This document shows positions 1 to 8,900 of a DNA stretch of 41,335 bases, piece by piece; position 1 is the first letter of the stretch, and each line of letters starts with the position of its first letter. Source of the stretch: Candidatus Gemmiger stercoripullorum. GTDB lineage: Bacteria > Bacillota > Clostridia > Oscillospirales > Ruminococcaceae. The translations under genes and the position numbers were made by a program. The DNA lies in NCBI GenBank assembly GCA_019119365.1, contig DWXD01000010.1, positions 1 to 41,335 of the forward strand. The letters run 5' to 3'. A model generated the notes under the pieces. It was not told the DNA's origin. It did not search any database and saw only the letters and a list, made by a program, of their open reading frames with translations.

Positions 1-6
1 ATCTCT

Positions 7-24
7 GCGGCGCGCCGCTTTTTT
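7..24 (+). terminator. Partial intrinsic terminator at window edge
   Basis: GC-only palindrome GCGGCGCGCCGC is followed directly by six T residues on the plus strand. It probably is the end of a terminator for a plus-strand gene lying to the left of the window, facing the convergent MATE gene. The upstream arm may extend beyond the window, so the exact stem cannot be drawn. Confidence 0.4.
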
Positions 25-38
25 CTGCCCAAAAGTTT

Positions 39-1400
39 TCAGATCACCTTGTGCTCCATCCAGCGGCCGCGCGCAAAGCGGATGCCAAACAGGAGGCTGC
101 GGCAGATCCAGTCAATGAACATGCCCATCCACACGCCCAGCAGGCCAAAGCCCAGGCGGCCGACGAAATAATAGCACAGCAGCACGCGGAACAGCCACAT
201 GCTGATGATGCTGACGATCATTGTAAATTTGGCGTCGCCGCCCGCGCGCAGGGCGTTGGGCAGCGTAAAGCTGGTGGACCAGAAAAAGATGCTGAGCACG
301 GCGAACCAGTGCAGCACCTGCTCGCACATGGCGGTGGACACGGCCGAAAGGTTGTACAGCCTGCACATGAGCGGCGCGGTCAAAAACAGCGTGATGTTGG
401 TCACGGCCATCCCGGCCACGGCTACGCCCAACAGCAGCAGGGCGTAGCGCTTGGCCTGCTTTTTCTCCCCGGCCCCCAGGCACCGCCCCACGACCGGGAT
501 CATCGCCAAACTCATCGTATTGCCGGGGATGGTCGCCAGGCTGGTGATCGAGTTGGCGACCGCGTTGGCCGCGATGGCCGAAGTGCCAAGCGTCGAAGTC
601 AGGCTGCTCACGCACAGCTTGCCGATCTGGAACATGCCGTTTTCAAGCCCCGAGGGGATGCCGATGTTTAAGATGCGCAGGATCATCTCTTTTTCGGGCC
701 GCATCTCCGCCAGGCTGCCGATGCGCAGCGGATTTTCAAACTGCTGCTGTTGGCGGAACACCCACACAGCCGCAAAGATGCGCCCCACCAGCGTCGCCAG
801 CGCCGCGCCCAGCACGCCCATGCCGAACCCGTAGATCAGCAGCGCGTTGCCGCAGATGTTGATGACGTTCATGACCAGGCTGGCCAGCATGCTGATGCGG
901 CTGTTGCCCTGGGCGCGGAACAGCGCGGCCCCGGCGTTGTACGCGCCGATGAACGGGTAGGAGATGGCGCTGACAATAAAATACTGCTGCGCATACCGCA
1001 TCACATCGTCGTCGATCTGCCCGAACACGCCGCGCAAAATCGGCCGGCAGAAAGCCAGCGACAGGACCATCACCGCCACGGTGCTGACCGCCAGCACGGT
1101 ATAGAGCTGCGCAGCGCTGCGGCGGGCGTTTTCTGCGTCCCGGCGGCCAAGATACTGGCTGCCGATCACCGCGCCGCCTGTGGCCAGCGCGGCCAGGATC
1201 TGAATGATGAGGATGTTGATGCTGTCCACAAGGCTGACGCTTGAGACGGCGGCTTCGCCCACGCCGGATACCATCAACGTGTCCGCCATGCCCATCGTTA
1301 CGCTCAGCACCTGTTCCAGCAGCATCGGCAGGACCAGATTGACCAGATTGCGCCGCCCGAATAAAGGATGTTCGGGCGCGCTTGTTTGTGCGGCTGTCAT
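39..1400 (-). CDS. MATE family multidrug/toxin efflux transporter
   Basis: 453-residue polytopic membrane protein, the usual length of MATE (multi antimicrobial extrusion) transporters, which export cationic drugs or metabolites in exchange for Na+ or H+. It shows about twelve hydrophobic segments arranged as two similar halves, with a NLVLPMLLEQVL opening helix, an early GMADTLMVS segment and a GMADT/GNAL-type set of conserved glycines and asparagines typical of the DinF/NorM-like clostridial branch. The start follows a perfect minus-strand promoter with about 50 bases of leader. It stands alone: the next gene on its 5' side runs the other way. The substrate cannot be told from sequence. Confidence 0.93.
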   Translation of the reverse strand: MTAAQTSAPEHPLFGRRNLVNLVLPMLLEQVLSVTMGMADTLMVSGVGEAAVSSVSLVDSINILIIQILAALATGGAVIGSQYLGRRDAENARRSAAQLYTVLAVSTVAVMVLSLAFCRPILRGVFGQIDDDVMRYAQQYFIVSAISYPFIGAYNAGAALFRAQGNSRISMLASLVMNVINICGNALLIYGFGMGVLGAALATLVGRIFAAVWVFRQQQQFENPLRIGSLAEMRPEKEMILRILNIGIPSGLENGMFQIGKLCVSSLTSTLGTSAIAANAVANSITSLATIPGNTMSLAMIPVVGRCLGAGEKKQAKRYALLLLGVAVAGMAVTNITLFLTAPLMCRLYNLSAVSTAMCEQVLHWFAVLSIFFWSTSFTLPNALRAGGDAKFTMIVSIISMWLFRVLLCYYFVGRLGFGLLGVWMGMFIDWICRSLLFGIRFARGRWMEHKVI

Positions 1401-1451
1401 AGCTCAGTACACTTCCTACACCAGATAATAAAGCAAAACACTTTTGCGGGT

Positions 1452-1480
1452 ATTATACTTCCACGGCGCAGGGATGTCAA
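1452..1480 (-). promoter_or_regulatory. Consensus sigma-A promoter of the MATE gene
   Basis: Read on the minus strand, TTGACA (1475-1480) and TATAAT (1452-1457) are separated by exactly 17 bases, a perfect housekeeping promoter pointing at the MATE start at 1400. The rest of the 1401-1700 gap is AT-rich and shows only a weak CATAAT (1616-1621) that might serve the plus-strand aminotransferase gene. Confidence 0.85.
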
Positions 1481-1700
1481 TATTTGCATGTAACAGCGTG
1501 AATTTTGCGCTTATATGGCAAAATATCCGCCCGGCGGCCGCCGGAATGTGAAAATCACACAAAAAGGCTGCGCATATTTTGCTTTTCCCGAACTTCCCTT
1601 TTTCCGCCGTCTGTGCCATAATGATACAAAACGGCAAAAAAGGCGCGCAGCGCCGCCCGCGCATGCCTAAACAGGCAAAAGGCGAAAGGAGTTTTCAGCG

Positions 1701-2909
1701 ATGAAGTTTGATTTTACCTCGATCATGGACCGCCATGGGATGGACGCTATTGCGGTGGACGGTCTCGGCCAGGGGTTTGCCCCGGCGGCGCCCAAACCCG
1801 GCTTTGATGTGATCCCGATGTGGGTGGCCGATATGAACTTCCCCACGGCGCCCTCCATCCCGGAAGCGATCATCCGCCGCGCCTCCCACCCGGCCTACGG
1901 CTATTTCAGCCCCACGCCGGAATACTACGACGCCATCATCCGCTGGCAGAAGGAGCGCAACGGCGTCGATGGCGTGCTGCCCGAACATATCGGCTATGAA
2001 AACGGCGTGCTTGGCGGCGTGATCAGCGCGCTGACCGCCTTTGCGGCCCCCGGCGACGGCGTGCTGCTGCACAGCCCGACCTATATCGGCTTTACCGGCT
2101 GCATCACCAACAACGGTTACAAGATCGTTCATTCGCCGCTGTACCTTGACGAGCAGGGCGTCTGGCGCATGGACTTTGAGGATATGGACCGCAAGCTGAA
2201 GGAAAACCACATCCATGTGGCGGTCTTCTGCAGCCCGCACAACCCGACCGGCCGCGTGTGGGAGCGCTGGGAGATCGAGAAGGCGATGGAGGTCTACAAA
2301 GCCAACGACTGCCTTGTCATTTCGGACGAAATCTGGTCCGACCTGATCCTCAACGGGTATAAGCATGTTCCCACCCAGAGCGTCAGCGCCGACGCGCGCG
2401 AGCGCACGGTGGCGCTCTATGCGCCCAGCAAAACCTTCAACCTGGCCGGGCTTGTCGGCAGCTACCACATCATTTACAACGCGTACCTGCGCGACCGTGT
2501 CACGGCAAAATCCTCCAAGTCGCATTATAATTCGATGAACGTGCTGTCGATGCACGCGCTCATCGGCGGCTACAGCGCCACCGGCGCGGCCTGGGTCGAC
2601 GAACTCTGCGGGGTGCTTTCCGGCAACGTTGATTTCGCCTGCCGGTACATTGCAGACCATTTCCCGGGTGTACGCCTGAGCAAACCGCAGGGCACCTACA
2701 TGCTGTTCCTTGACTGCAGCGAATGGTGCGAAAAGCACGGCAAAACGATCGACTGGGTCGAAAAAGCGGGCTGGGACGTCGGCGTGGCCTGGCAGGACGG
2801 CCGCATGTTCCACGGCCCCTGCGCGATCCGCATGAACCTTGCCCTGCCGCTCTCCCGCGTGCAGGAAGCCTTTGACCGCCTGGACCGGTATGTGTTCAAC
2901 GCCCAATAA
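1701..2909 (+). CDS. MalY/PatB-type PLP-dependent aminotransferase (C-S lyase)
   Basis: 402-residue fold-type I PLP enzyme of the MalY/PatB branch, which usually cleaves cystathionine or other cysteine S-conjugates by beta-elimination (giving pyruvate, ammonia and a thiol) and may also transaminate. Seen: IPMWVADMNF near the N-terminus, the hallmark of this branch; HNPTGR in the middle; ISDEIWSDL with the aspartate that binds the pyridine nitrogen; and APSKTFNLAGL with the Schiff-base lysine. AAAGGAG lies nine bases before the ATG. No partner methionine or cysteine gene adjoins it, so the physiological substrate (cystathionine versus other thiol conjugates) is open. A strong hairpin follows the stop. 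Confidence 0.9.
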   Translation: MKFDFTSIMDRHGMDAIAVDGLGQGFAPAAPKPGFDVIPMWVADMNFPTAPSIPEAIIRRASHPAYGYFSPTPEYYDAIIRWQKERNGVDGVLPEHIGYENGVLGGVISALTAFAAPGDGVLLHSPTYIGFTGCITNNGYKIVHSPLYLDEQGVWRMDFEDMDRKLKENHIHVAVFCSPHNPTGRVWERWEIEKAMEVYKANDCLVISDEIWSDLILNGYKHVPTQSVSADARERTVALYAPSKTFNLAGLVGSYHIIYNAYLRDRVTAKSSKSHYNSMNVLSMHALIGGYSATGAAWVDELCGVLSGNVDFACRYIADHFPGVRLSKPQGTYMLFLDCSEWCEKHGKTIDWVEKAGWDVGVAWQDGRMFHGPCAIRMNLALPLSRVQEAFDRLDRYVFNAQ

Positions 2910-2926
2910 TACGCAATAAACGCCCC

Positions 2927-2969
2927 GCGCCCGGCGCACTGGCAGCCAAAAGCCAGCTGCGCCGGGCGC
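2927..2969 (+). terminator. Hairpin after the PatB-like gene
   Basis: GCGCCCGGCGCA (2927-2938) pairs perfectly with TGCGCCGGGCGC (2958-2969) and the stem extends inward through TGGC/GCCA. The T-run behind it is weak (GCTTTGCTTGA), so termination may be partial and the downstream PBP gene may share this transcript. Confidence 0.6.
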
Positions 2970-3045
2970 GCTTTGCTTGAATTACGCAAAACGGGCATAC
3001 CGCGCCGCTTTTTTCGCATATGCTGGGCGGAAGGGGGGCGGCGTG

Positions 3046-5103
3046 ATGGCTGGACGAAAACGGGGGGAGGGCGGCGCGCCGCGTGCGGTGCTGCCGGGGC
3101 TGGACCGGCACATCCGCGCCCGCACGCGGGTGTTTGCCGCAGCGGTGGCGGCCTTGTGCTTTGGTGGGCTGTTGGTGCGTCTGTTTGTTTTGCAGGTGAC
3201 GGACCCCGGCGGCTATGCCGAACGCGCGGCGGACCAGCAGCTGCGCGATACCGTCATCCCTGCGCCGCGCGGCGAAATTTATGCCGCCGACGGCACGCTG
3301 CTGGCGGCCAGCGAGACCTGCTGGACCATCCGCGCCGCCCCGCGGGAGCTGGAGGATGCGCTTGTCGCCCCGGCGGCCGCCGCACTCAGCGAGATTCTCG
3401 AACTGGACGAGGCGGAGGTGCTTGAAAAACTCAGCCAGCGCAGCTCGAACGACTGCCTTCTGCGCCGCCGCGTGGACCGTGCGACGGCGGACGCCGTGCG
3501 CAGCTGGTGCCGGGAAAACGGGGCCGAGGGCATCCAGATCCGCCAGGACACCCGCCGCGTCTATCCCGAAGGCGATTTCATGGGCTGCCTGCTCGGCTTT
3601 ACCGATGTGGACAACGCCGGGCTCTGGGGGCTGGAACTTGAATACGACGAGGTCCTGACCGGGCAAAACGGCCGTGTCCTGACCGCCAAAAACGCCTGGG
3701 GCTACGATATGCCGGAGCATTACAGCACCCTGATCGAAGCGCAGCCCGGCAGCCGCCTGACCCTGACCGTCGACGCCAACATCCAGCATATTCTTGAAAG
3801 CGCCGTCGCTGCCGCTGTGGACGAACACCACGTTGCCGCGCGCGCTGTCGGCATTGTCATGGACGTCAACACCGGGGCGATTTTGGCAATGACCACCCAA
3901 CCCGACTATGACCCCAACGACCCGCGCACGATCATTGACGAAGAACAGCGCGCCGCCGTGGACGCGCTGACCGGCGAGGAGCGCAGCGCGGCGCTGCAAA
4001 CTGCCCAGCAGGCCCAGTGGCGCAACAAGGCCATCAGCGACCTGTATGAGCCCGGCAGTGTGTTCAAGCTCATCACCTGTGCGGCGGCACTGGACGCGGG
4101 CGTGGTAACGGCGGACAGCCGTTTTGTCTGCGCGGGCAAGATCAGCGTGGCGGGCACGCGGTTTCGCTGCGCCAACGGCCACATCCACGGCAGCGAAACG
4201 CTGGCCCAGGGGCTGGCGGCCTCCTGTAACCCCTACTTTATCCAGGTGGGCGCGCGGCTGGGCAAGCAGGCGTTCTGCGACTATTTCGCTGCGTTCGGCC
4301 TGCGCGAGGCCACCGGCATCGACCTGCCCGGCGAGATCAGGCGCAGCGAATATTATACGGCCGACGCCATGGGCCCGGTCGAACTTGCCAGCTGCTCGTT
4401 CGGCCAGAGCAGCAAGGTCAGCTATCTGCAGATGCTCACGGCCGTGGCGGCCGTCGTCAACGGCGGGCGGCTGCTGCAGCCCTATATTGTCGCCGAGATT
4501 GCTGCCCCGGACGGTGAGACCGTTTACCGCGCAGAGCCGACGGTCAGGCGGCAGGTCGTTTCGGCGCAGACCTCCGAGACGATGCGCGCGCTGATGGAGG
4601 GCGTTGTCACCGACGGCACCGGCAAAAACGGCGCGGTGGCCGGCTACCGTGTCGGCGGTAAGACCGGCACGAGCCAGAAGCTGGACAGCAGCGACCCCGC
4701 CGCCCGCATTGCCAGCTACGTCGCGGTCGCGCCGATCGACGACCCGCAGATCGCCGTGCTTGTCTGTCTGGACGAACCCCACAGCTGGACGACAAGCGGC
4801 GGCGCGTTGTCCGGCCCGGTCTGCGCGCAGGTGCTTGCGCAGGTCCTGCCGTACCTTGGCATCGAGCCGGACTATACGGCGGAAGAACAGGAAAAGCTGT
4901 TTGCCGCCGTGCCCGATGTGACCGGCTGGCGCACGGACGCCGCGCGCCAGAAACTGGCCGAATATGGCTTTGAAGCGGCCTTTGTGGGCGGGAATGAACG
5001 TGTGGCGAGCCAGTACCCGGCGGCGGGCGTCACCGCGCGTAAGGGTTCGGCGATCACACTGGACACGACCGGCGCCTACGACGCGGCCGCCGACGCCGGC
5101 TGA
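3046..5103 (+). CDS. PBP2-type D,D-transpeptidase with PASTA domain (SpoVD/PBP2x-like)
   Basis: 685-residue class B penicillin-binding protein that cross-links peptidoglycan outside the membrane. Order: short basic cytoplasmic tail, one membrane anchor (about residues 27-50), a PBP-dimerisation region, the transpeptidase domain and one C-terminal PASTA domain (about 612-680, PDVTGWRTDAARQKL). The three active-site motifs are present: SVFK with Ser338 and Lys341, SCN at 393-395 and KTGT at 539. Length and the single PASTA domain fit the SpoVD/FtsI group; which of the two it is cannot be decided because no mraY or division genes adjoin. ATG 3046 is chosen because GGAAGGGGGG precedes it; the open frame extends upstream to 2977 only through the preceding hairpin region. 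GTG 3043 is an equally placed alternative. Confidence 0.9.
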   Translation: MAGRKRGEGGAPRAVLPGLDRHIRARTRVFAAAVAALCFGGLLVRLFVLQVTDPGGYAERAADQQLRDTVIPAPRGEIYAADGTLLAASETCWTIRAAPRELEDALVAPAAAALSEILELDEAEVLEKLSQRSSNDCLLRRRVDRATADAVRSWCRENGAEGIQIRQDTRRVYPEGDFMGCLLGFTDVDNAGLWGLELEYDEVLTGQNGRVLTAKNAWGYDMPEHYSTLIEAQPGSRLTLTVDANIQHILESAVAAAVDEHHVAARAVGIVMDVNTGAILAMTTQPDYDPNDPRTIIDEEQRAAVDALTGEERSAALQTAQQAQWRNKAISDLYEPGSVFKLITCAAALDAGVVTADSRFVCAGKISVAGTRFRCANGHIHGSETLAQGLAASCNPYFIQVGARLGKQAFCDYFAAFGLREATGIDLPGEIRRSEYYTADAMGPVELASCSFGQSSKVSYLQMLTAVAAVVNGGRLLQPYIVAEIAAPDGETVYRAEPTVRRQVVSAQTSETMRALMEGVVTDGTGKNGAVAGYRVGGKTGTSQKLDSSDPAARIASYVAVAPIDDPQIAVLVCLDEPHSWTTSGGALSGPVCAQVLAQVLPYLGIEPDYTAEEQEKLFAAVPDVTGWRTDAARQKLAEYGFEAAFVGGNERVASQYPAAGVTARKGSAITLDTTGAYDAAADAG

Positions 5104-5140
5104 GGCACGGCGTTTTTAACAAAAACTTCACGGATATTTA

Positions 5141-5168
5141 TTGTTTGTTTTTATTTTCATGGTATACT
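5141..5168 (+). promoter_or_regulatory. Promoter of the ABC/FtsX operon
   Basis: TTGTTT (5141-5146), 16 bases, TATACT (5163-5168), in an AT-rich stretch about 40 bases before the ATPase start. The positions and the sudden drop in GC content support it. Confidence 0.65.
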
Positions 5169-5208
5169 AAACATGTGTTAAAACAAACAACCATAAAAGG
5201 AGCCATCC

Positions 5209-5925
5209 ATGGATCGGGAACGCCAGCCGTATGTTGTGTTTGACAACGTATGCAAATATTATCAGATGGGGGAGACTCGCATCGCCGCGGCCGACCATGT
5301 CAGCTTTACGATCGAAAAAGGGGAATTCTGCGTGATCCTCGGCCCTTCCGGCGCAGGCAAGACGACCGTGCTCAACATGCTGGGCGGGATGGATACCTCC
5401 GACGAGGGCAAGATCTGGCTGGACGGCGAGGAGGTCAGCGCGTTTGACCAGAAGCAGCTCACCCGCTACCGCCGCTACGACGTCGGCTTTGTTTTCCAGT
5501 TTTATAACCTTGTACAGAACCTGACGGCGCGGGAAAACGTCGAGCTGGCCTCGGAGATCTGCCGCGACCCGCTGGACGCGGACCTTGTGCTGGAGGAGGT
5601 GGGCCTGTCCCACCGCCGCAACAACTTCCCGGCGCAGCTTTCGGGCGGCGAGCAGCAGCGCGTGTCCATCGCGCGCGCGCTCGCCAAAAACCCGAAGATC
5701 CTCCTGTGCGACGAGCCCACCGGCGCGCTGGACTACAAGACCGGCAAACAGGTGCTGGCGCTGCTGCAGGCCACCTGCCGCGAAAAAGGCCGCACCGTCA
5801 TCGTGATCACCCACAACAGCGCCCTGGCCGCCATGGCGGACCGTGTGATCCGCATCAACAGCGGCCGCGTCGTTGACATGCAGTGCAACCCGGCGCCGAC
5901 CCCGGTCGAAAGGATCGAGTGGTAA
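5209..5925 (+). CDS. ABC transporter ATP-binding protein, MacB/LolD type
   Basis: 238-residue nucleotide-binding subunit. Walker [10 protein letters not shown] begins near residue 45, the signature LSGGEQQR lies near 144-151, Walker [13 protein letters not shown] near 162-173, and the H-loop is in VITHNSALA. The GALD ending and the short length are typical of the MacB/LolD/FtsE family, whose ATPases drive conformational change in FtsX-fold permeases rather than classical import. Its stop TAA is immediately followed by the ATG of the giant permease, so the two are translationally linked and form one transporter. AAAAGGAG precedes the ATG. Confidence 0.95.
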   Translation: MDRERQPYVVFDNVCKYYQMGETRIAAADHVSFTIEKGEFCVILGPSGAGKTTVLNMLGGMDTSDEGKIWLDGEEVSAFDQKQLTRYRRYDVGFVFQFYNLVQNLTARENVELASEICRDPLDADLVLEEVGLSHRRNNFPAQLSGGEQQRVSIARALAKNPKILLCDEPTGALDYKTGKQVLALLQATCREKGRTVIVITHNSALAAMADRVIRINSGRVVDMQCNPAPTPVERIEW

Positions 5926-8900
5926 ATGAACAGGACATACCAGAAGAATATCCTGCGCACCCTGGCCAGCAGCCGGGGGCGTTTCCTTTCGATTTTTTCC
6001 ATCGTGGCGCTCGGCGTCGGTTTCCTTGCGGGGCTTGTCTCCTCCACGCCCAACATGCGCCTTTCGGTGGAGACCTATCTGGACAGTGCGGATTTTTATG
6101 ACCTGCGCGTGCTGGGCACGCTGGGCCTGACCGACGACGACGTGCAGGCATTGGCCGCTGTGGAGGGCGTTGAATCGGTGCGCCCGGCGTATTCGGCCGA
6201 CCTGCTTGTGGATACCCGCGAGGCGGACAGCGTTGTGGCCCGCGTTCACAGCCTGCCGGAAGGCGGCGACGGGGCGCAGGGCGCTTGCGTCAACCGCCTG
6301 CAGCTGACCGAGGGCCGCTGGCCGCAAAGCTCCGGCGAATGTGTGGTCGAAGCGGGCGCAGGGGATCTGGCCCGGGGGCTGGAGATCGGCGATGTGATCA
6401 CGGTCCCGGCGGAGGATAACGAGGACCTCGGGGACAAGCTCGCCGTGACGCAGTTCACGGTGGTGGGGGCTGTCCACGACGCGACGTATTTTTCATTCGA
6501 GCGCGAGCCCGCCAGCGTCGGCAGCGGCGCGGTGCAGACCATCTTTTACATATTGCCGCAGGATTTTTCCTACGAGTCCTATACCGAAATTTACCTGACC
6601 GCCGCGGGCGCCAAAGAGCTGGACAGCCTGGACACTGCGTATGAGGATACGGTGCAGGCGGTCTCGGATGCGGTCGAAGGCATCTCCGGCGCGCGCTGCG
6701 AAGCGCGGTATACCGAGCTGACCTCCGATGCGCAGAAAGAGATCGACGACGCCTGGGACGAATACAACGAGGCGGCGGAAGAAGCGCAGACCGAACTGGC
6801 CGACGCCGCCAGGGAACTGGCGGACGGGCGCGAAGCGCTGGCCAACGGCGCGCAGGAGCTCGCTGACGGCGAGCGGGAATACCAGGACGGCTTGGCCGAA
6901 CTGGCCGACTATGAACAGCAGCTGGCCGACGGCGAGGAAGCTCTCAACGCCGGGGAAGCGGAGCTGATCGAAGGACAGGCGGAATGGGACAGCGGCTGGC
7001 AGCAGATCGTTGACGGCGAAAAGCAGCTTTCCGACGCCAAAAAGCAGCTGGACGACGCCCAGGCCCAGTATGACCAGGGCGCGGCCGCCTATGCGGACGC
7101 GCTGGCCCAGCTGGAAGCGGGAGAAAAAGAGCTGGAGGACGGCCGCGCGCTGCTGGAACAGTCCCAAAAGCAATATGAGGACGGTCTGGCCCAGTGGGAG
7201 CAGGGCAAAGAGCAGCTGGACCAGCTGCGGCAGCTGCAGCAGGGCGAAGCCGCCTATTATGACGGCATCCGCCAGCTGGCCGAACAGCTGCAGCAGGCGG
7301 GGCTGCCCGTCACTGAAGAACAGCTCCAGGAGCTGATCGCCGAACTGGCCGCGCAGGATGAAGAGATGCCCACCGAGGAAGAATTCCTGCAGATGGTGCT
7401 GGACTGGATGCTCGACCGCGAACAGGGGGAGGAAGACGCCGCCGTCGCCGCTGTGCGGCAGGCGCTTGCGGCGCTGCGCGCGGCGCAGGAAGCCGCGCAG
7501 CCCTCCACACCGGAAACGGCGGCGCTGGATATGGCGCCGCTGGCCGAAATCGACGCGGCGGCCGACGAGGGCGCGGCCAGCGAACTGTGGCAGCAGATCC
7601 TGGATGAACTGCGCGGGATGGAAGACGAAGTCCCGGAGGAAATGCGCCCGTATTATGAGGAGCTGCTCGAAGCCATCGAGCAGCTGCCGCAGCGCCCAGA
7701 CCTGACCGACCCGGTGCGCCAGCTGTATGAAGGCGTCCGCCAGCTTGTGGAGGCGCGGCGTCAGCTTGACGCGGGCATCCAGGCCATTATAGATACCTAT
7801 GCGGAGATGGGCGAGACCCTGACCTGGGAACAGGCGCAGGCGCTCTACTCCGAAGAAAGCCTGGCCGCGCTGCAGGAGCAGCTCGACGAAGCCAAGGTTG
7901 ATTTGGACGAAGGCAAGGCGCAGCTGGACGCCGGCTGGGCCGAATATGAAGCCGGGGCCGCCGAGCTCGCCGAGGGGCGGCGTCTTCTGGAAGAAAACGC
8001 CGCGGTGCTGCAGAGCGCCAAGGAACAGCTGGACGCCGGCTGGAGCCAGTACGAGGAGCAGGGGACTGCCTTCTATGAAGGCCGCAACCAGCTGCTTGAC
8101 GCGAAAAAGACGCTGGATGAAGGCTGGGCCACGCTGGCTGACCGCAAGCTCGAACTGGCCGACGCCCGCGCCGAGATCGAGGACGCCCGCGCCACGCTGG
8201 CCGATGCCCGTGCCGAACTGGAGGATGCCCGCCGCACCATTGAGGAAAAGACGCAGGAACTGCGCGACGGCGAGATCGAATATGAGGACGCCAAAGCCGA
8301 GGTCGAGCAGGAGCTGGCCGACGCCCGTGCCGAGATCGAGGACGCCGAAGCGCAGCTTGCCGACCTTGAGACCGGCGAATGGTATGTCTGGGACCGCAGC
8401 CGTAACGTCAGCTTTGCCTCCTTCGATTCCAACTCCAGCAAGCTGGCGGCGCTGGCCAAGGTATTCCCGGTGTTCTTCTTCCTGGTGGCGGCGCTCGTCG
8501 TTTCCACCACCATGACCCGCATGGTCGAGGAAGAGCGCCTGCAGATCGGCACAATGAAGGCGCTGGGTTACACCCGGGCGGCCATCATACAGAAATATCT
8601 GCTCTATGCCATGACCGCGGCGGTGGCCGGGGCCCTGTTCGGGCTGTGCGTGGGCTTCTTTGTGTTCCCGCGCGTGATCTGGTCGGCGTACTCGATCATG
8701 TACTGGGTGCCGAAATTCTACGCGCCCTGGCGCGTCGGCGTCAGCCTGCTCTCGGCCGGTTCGCTGCTGCTGTGCACGCTGGCGGCCACCTGGGCCTCCT
8801 GCCGCGCCACGCTGCACGAGACCCCGGCCGCCCTGATGCGCCCGCGCGCGCCCAAAGCGGGCAAGCGCATTCTGCTCGAGCGCGTCGGCTTTATCTGGCG

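Noticed and set aside
27-40. GCCCAAAAGTTTTC at the left edge and its exact reverse complement at 10182-10195
   Set aside because: A 14-base match between two AT-rich intergenic stretches is expected by chance in a 41-kb window. It might be a dispersed intergenic repeat, but two copies do not show this.
2977-3045. Upstream in-frame ATG for the PASTA transpeptidase
   Set aside because: It has no ribosome-binding site and lies next to the preceding hairpin; GGAAGGGGGG precedes 3046.
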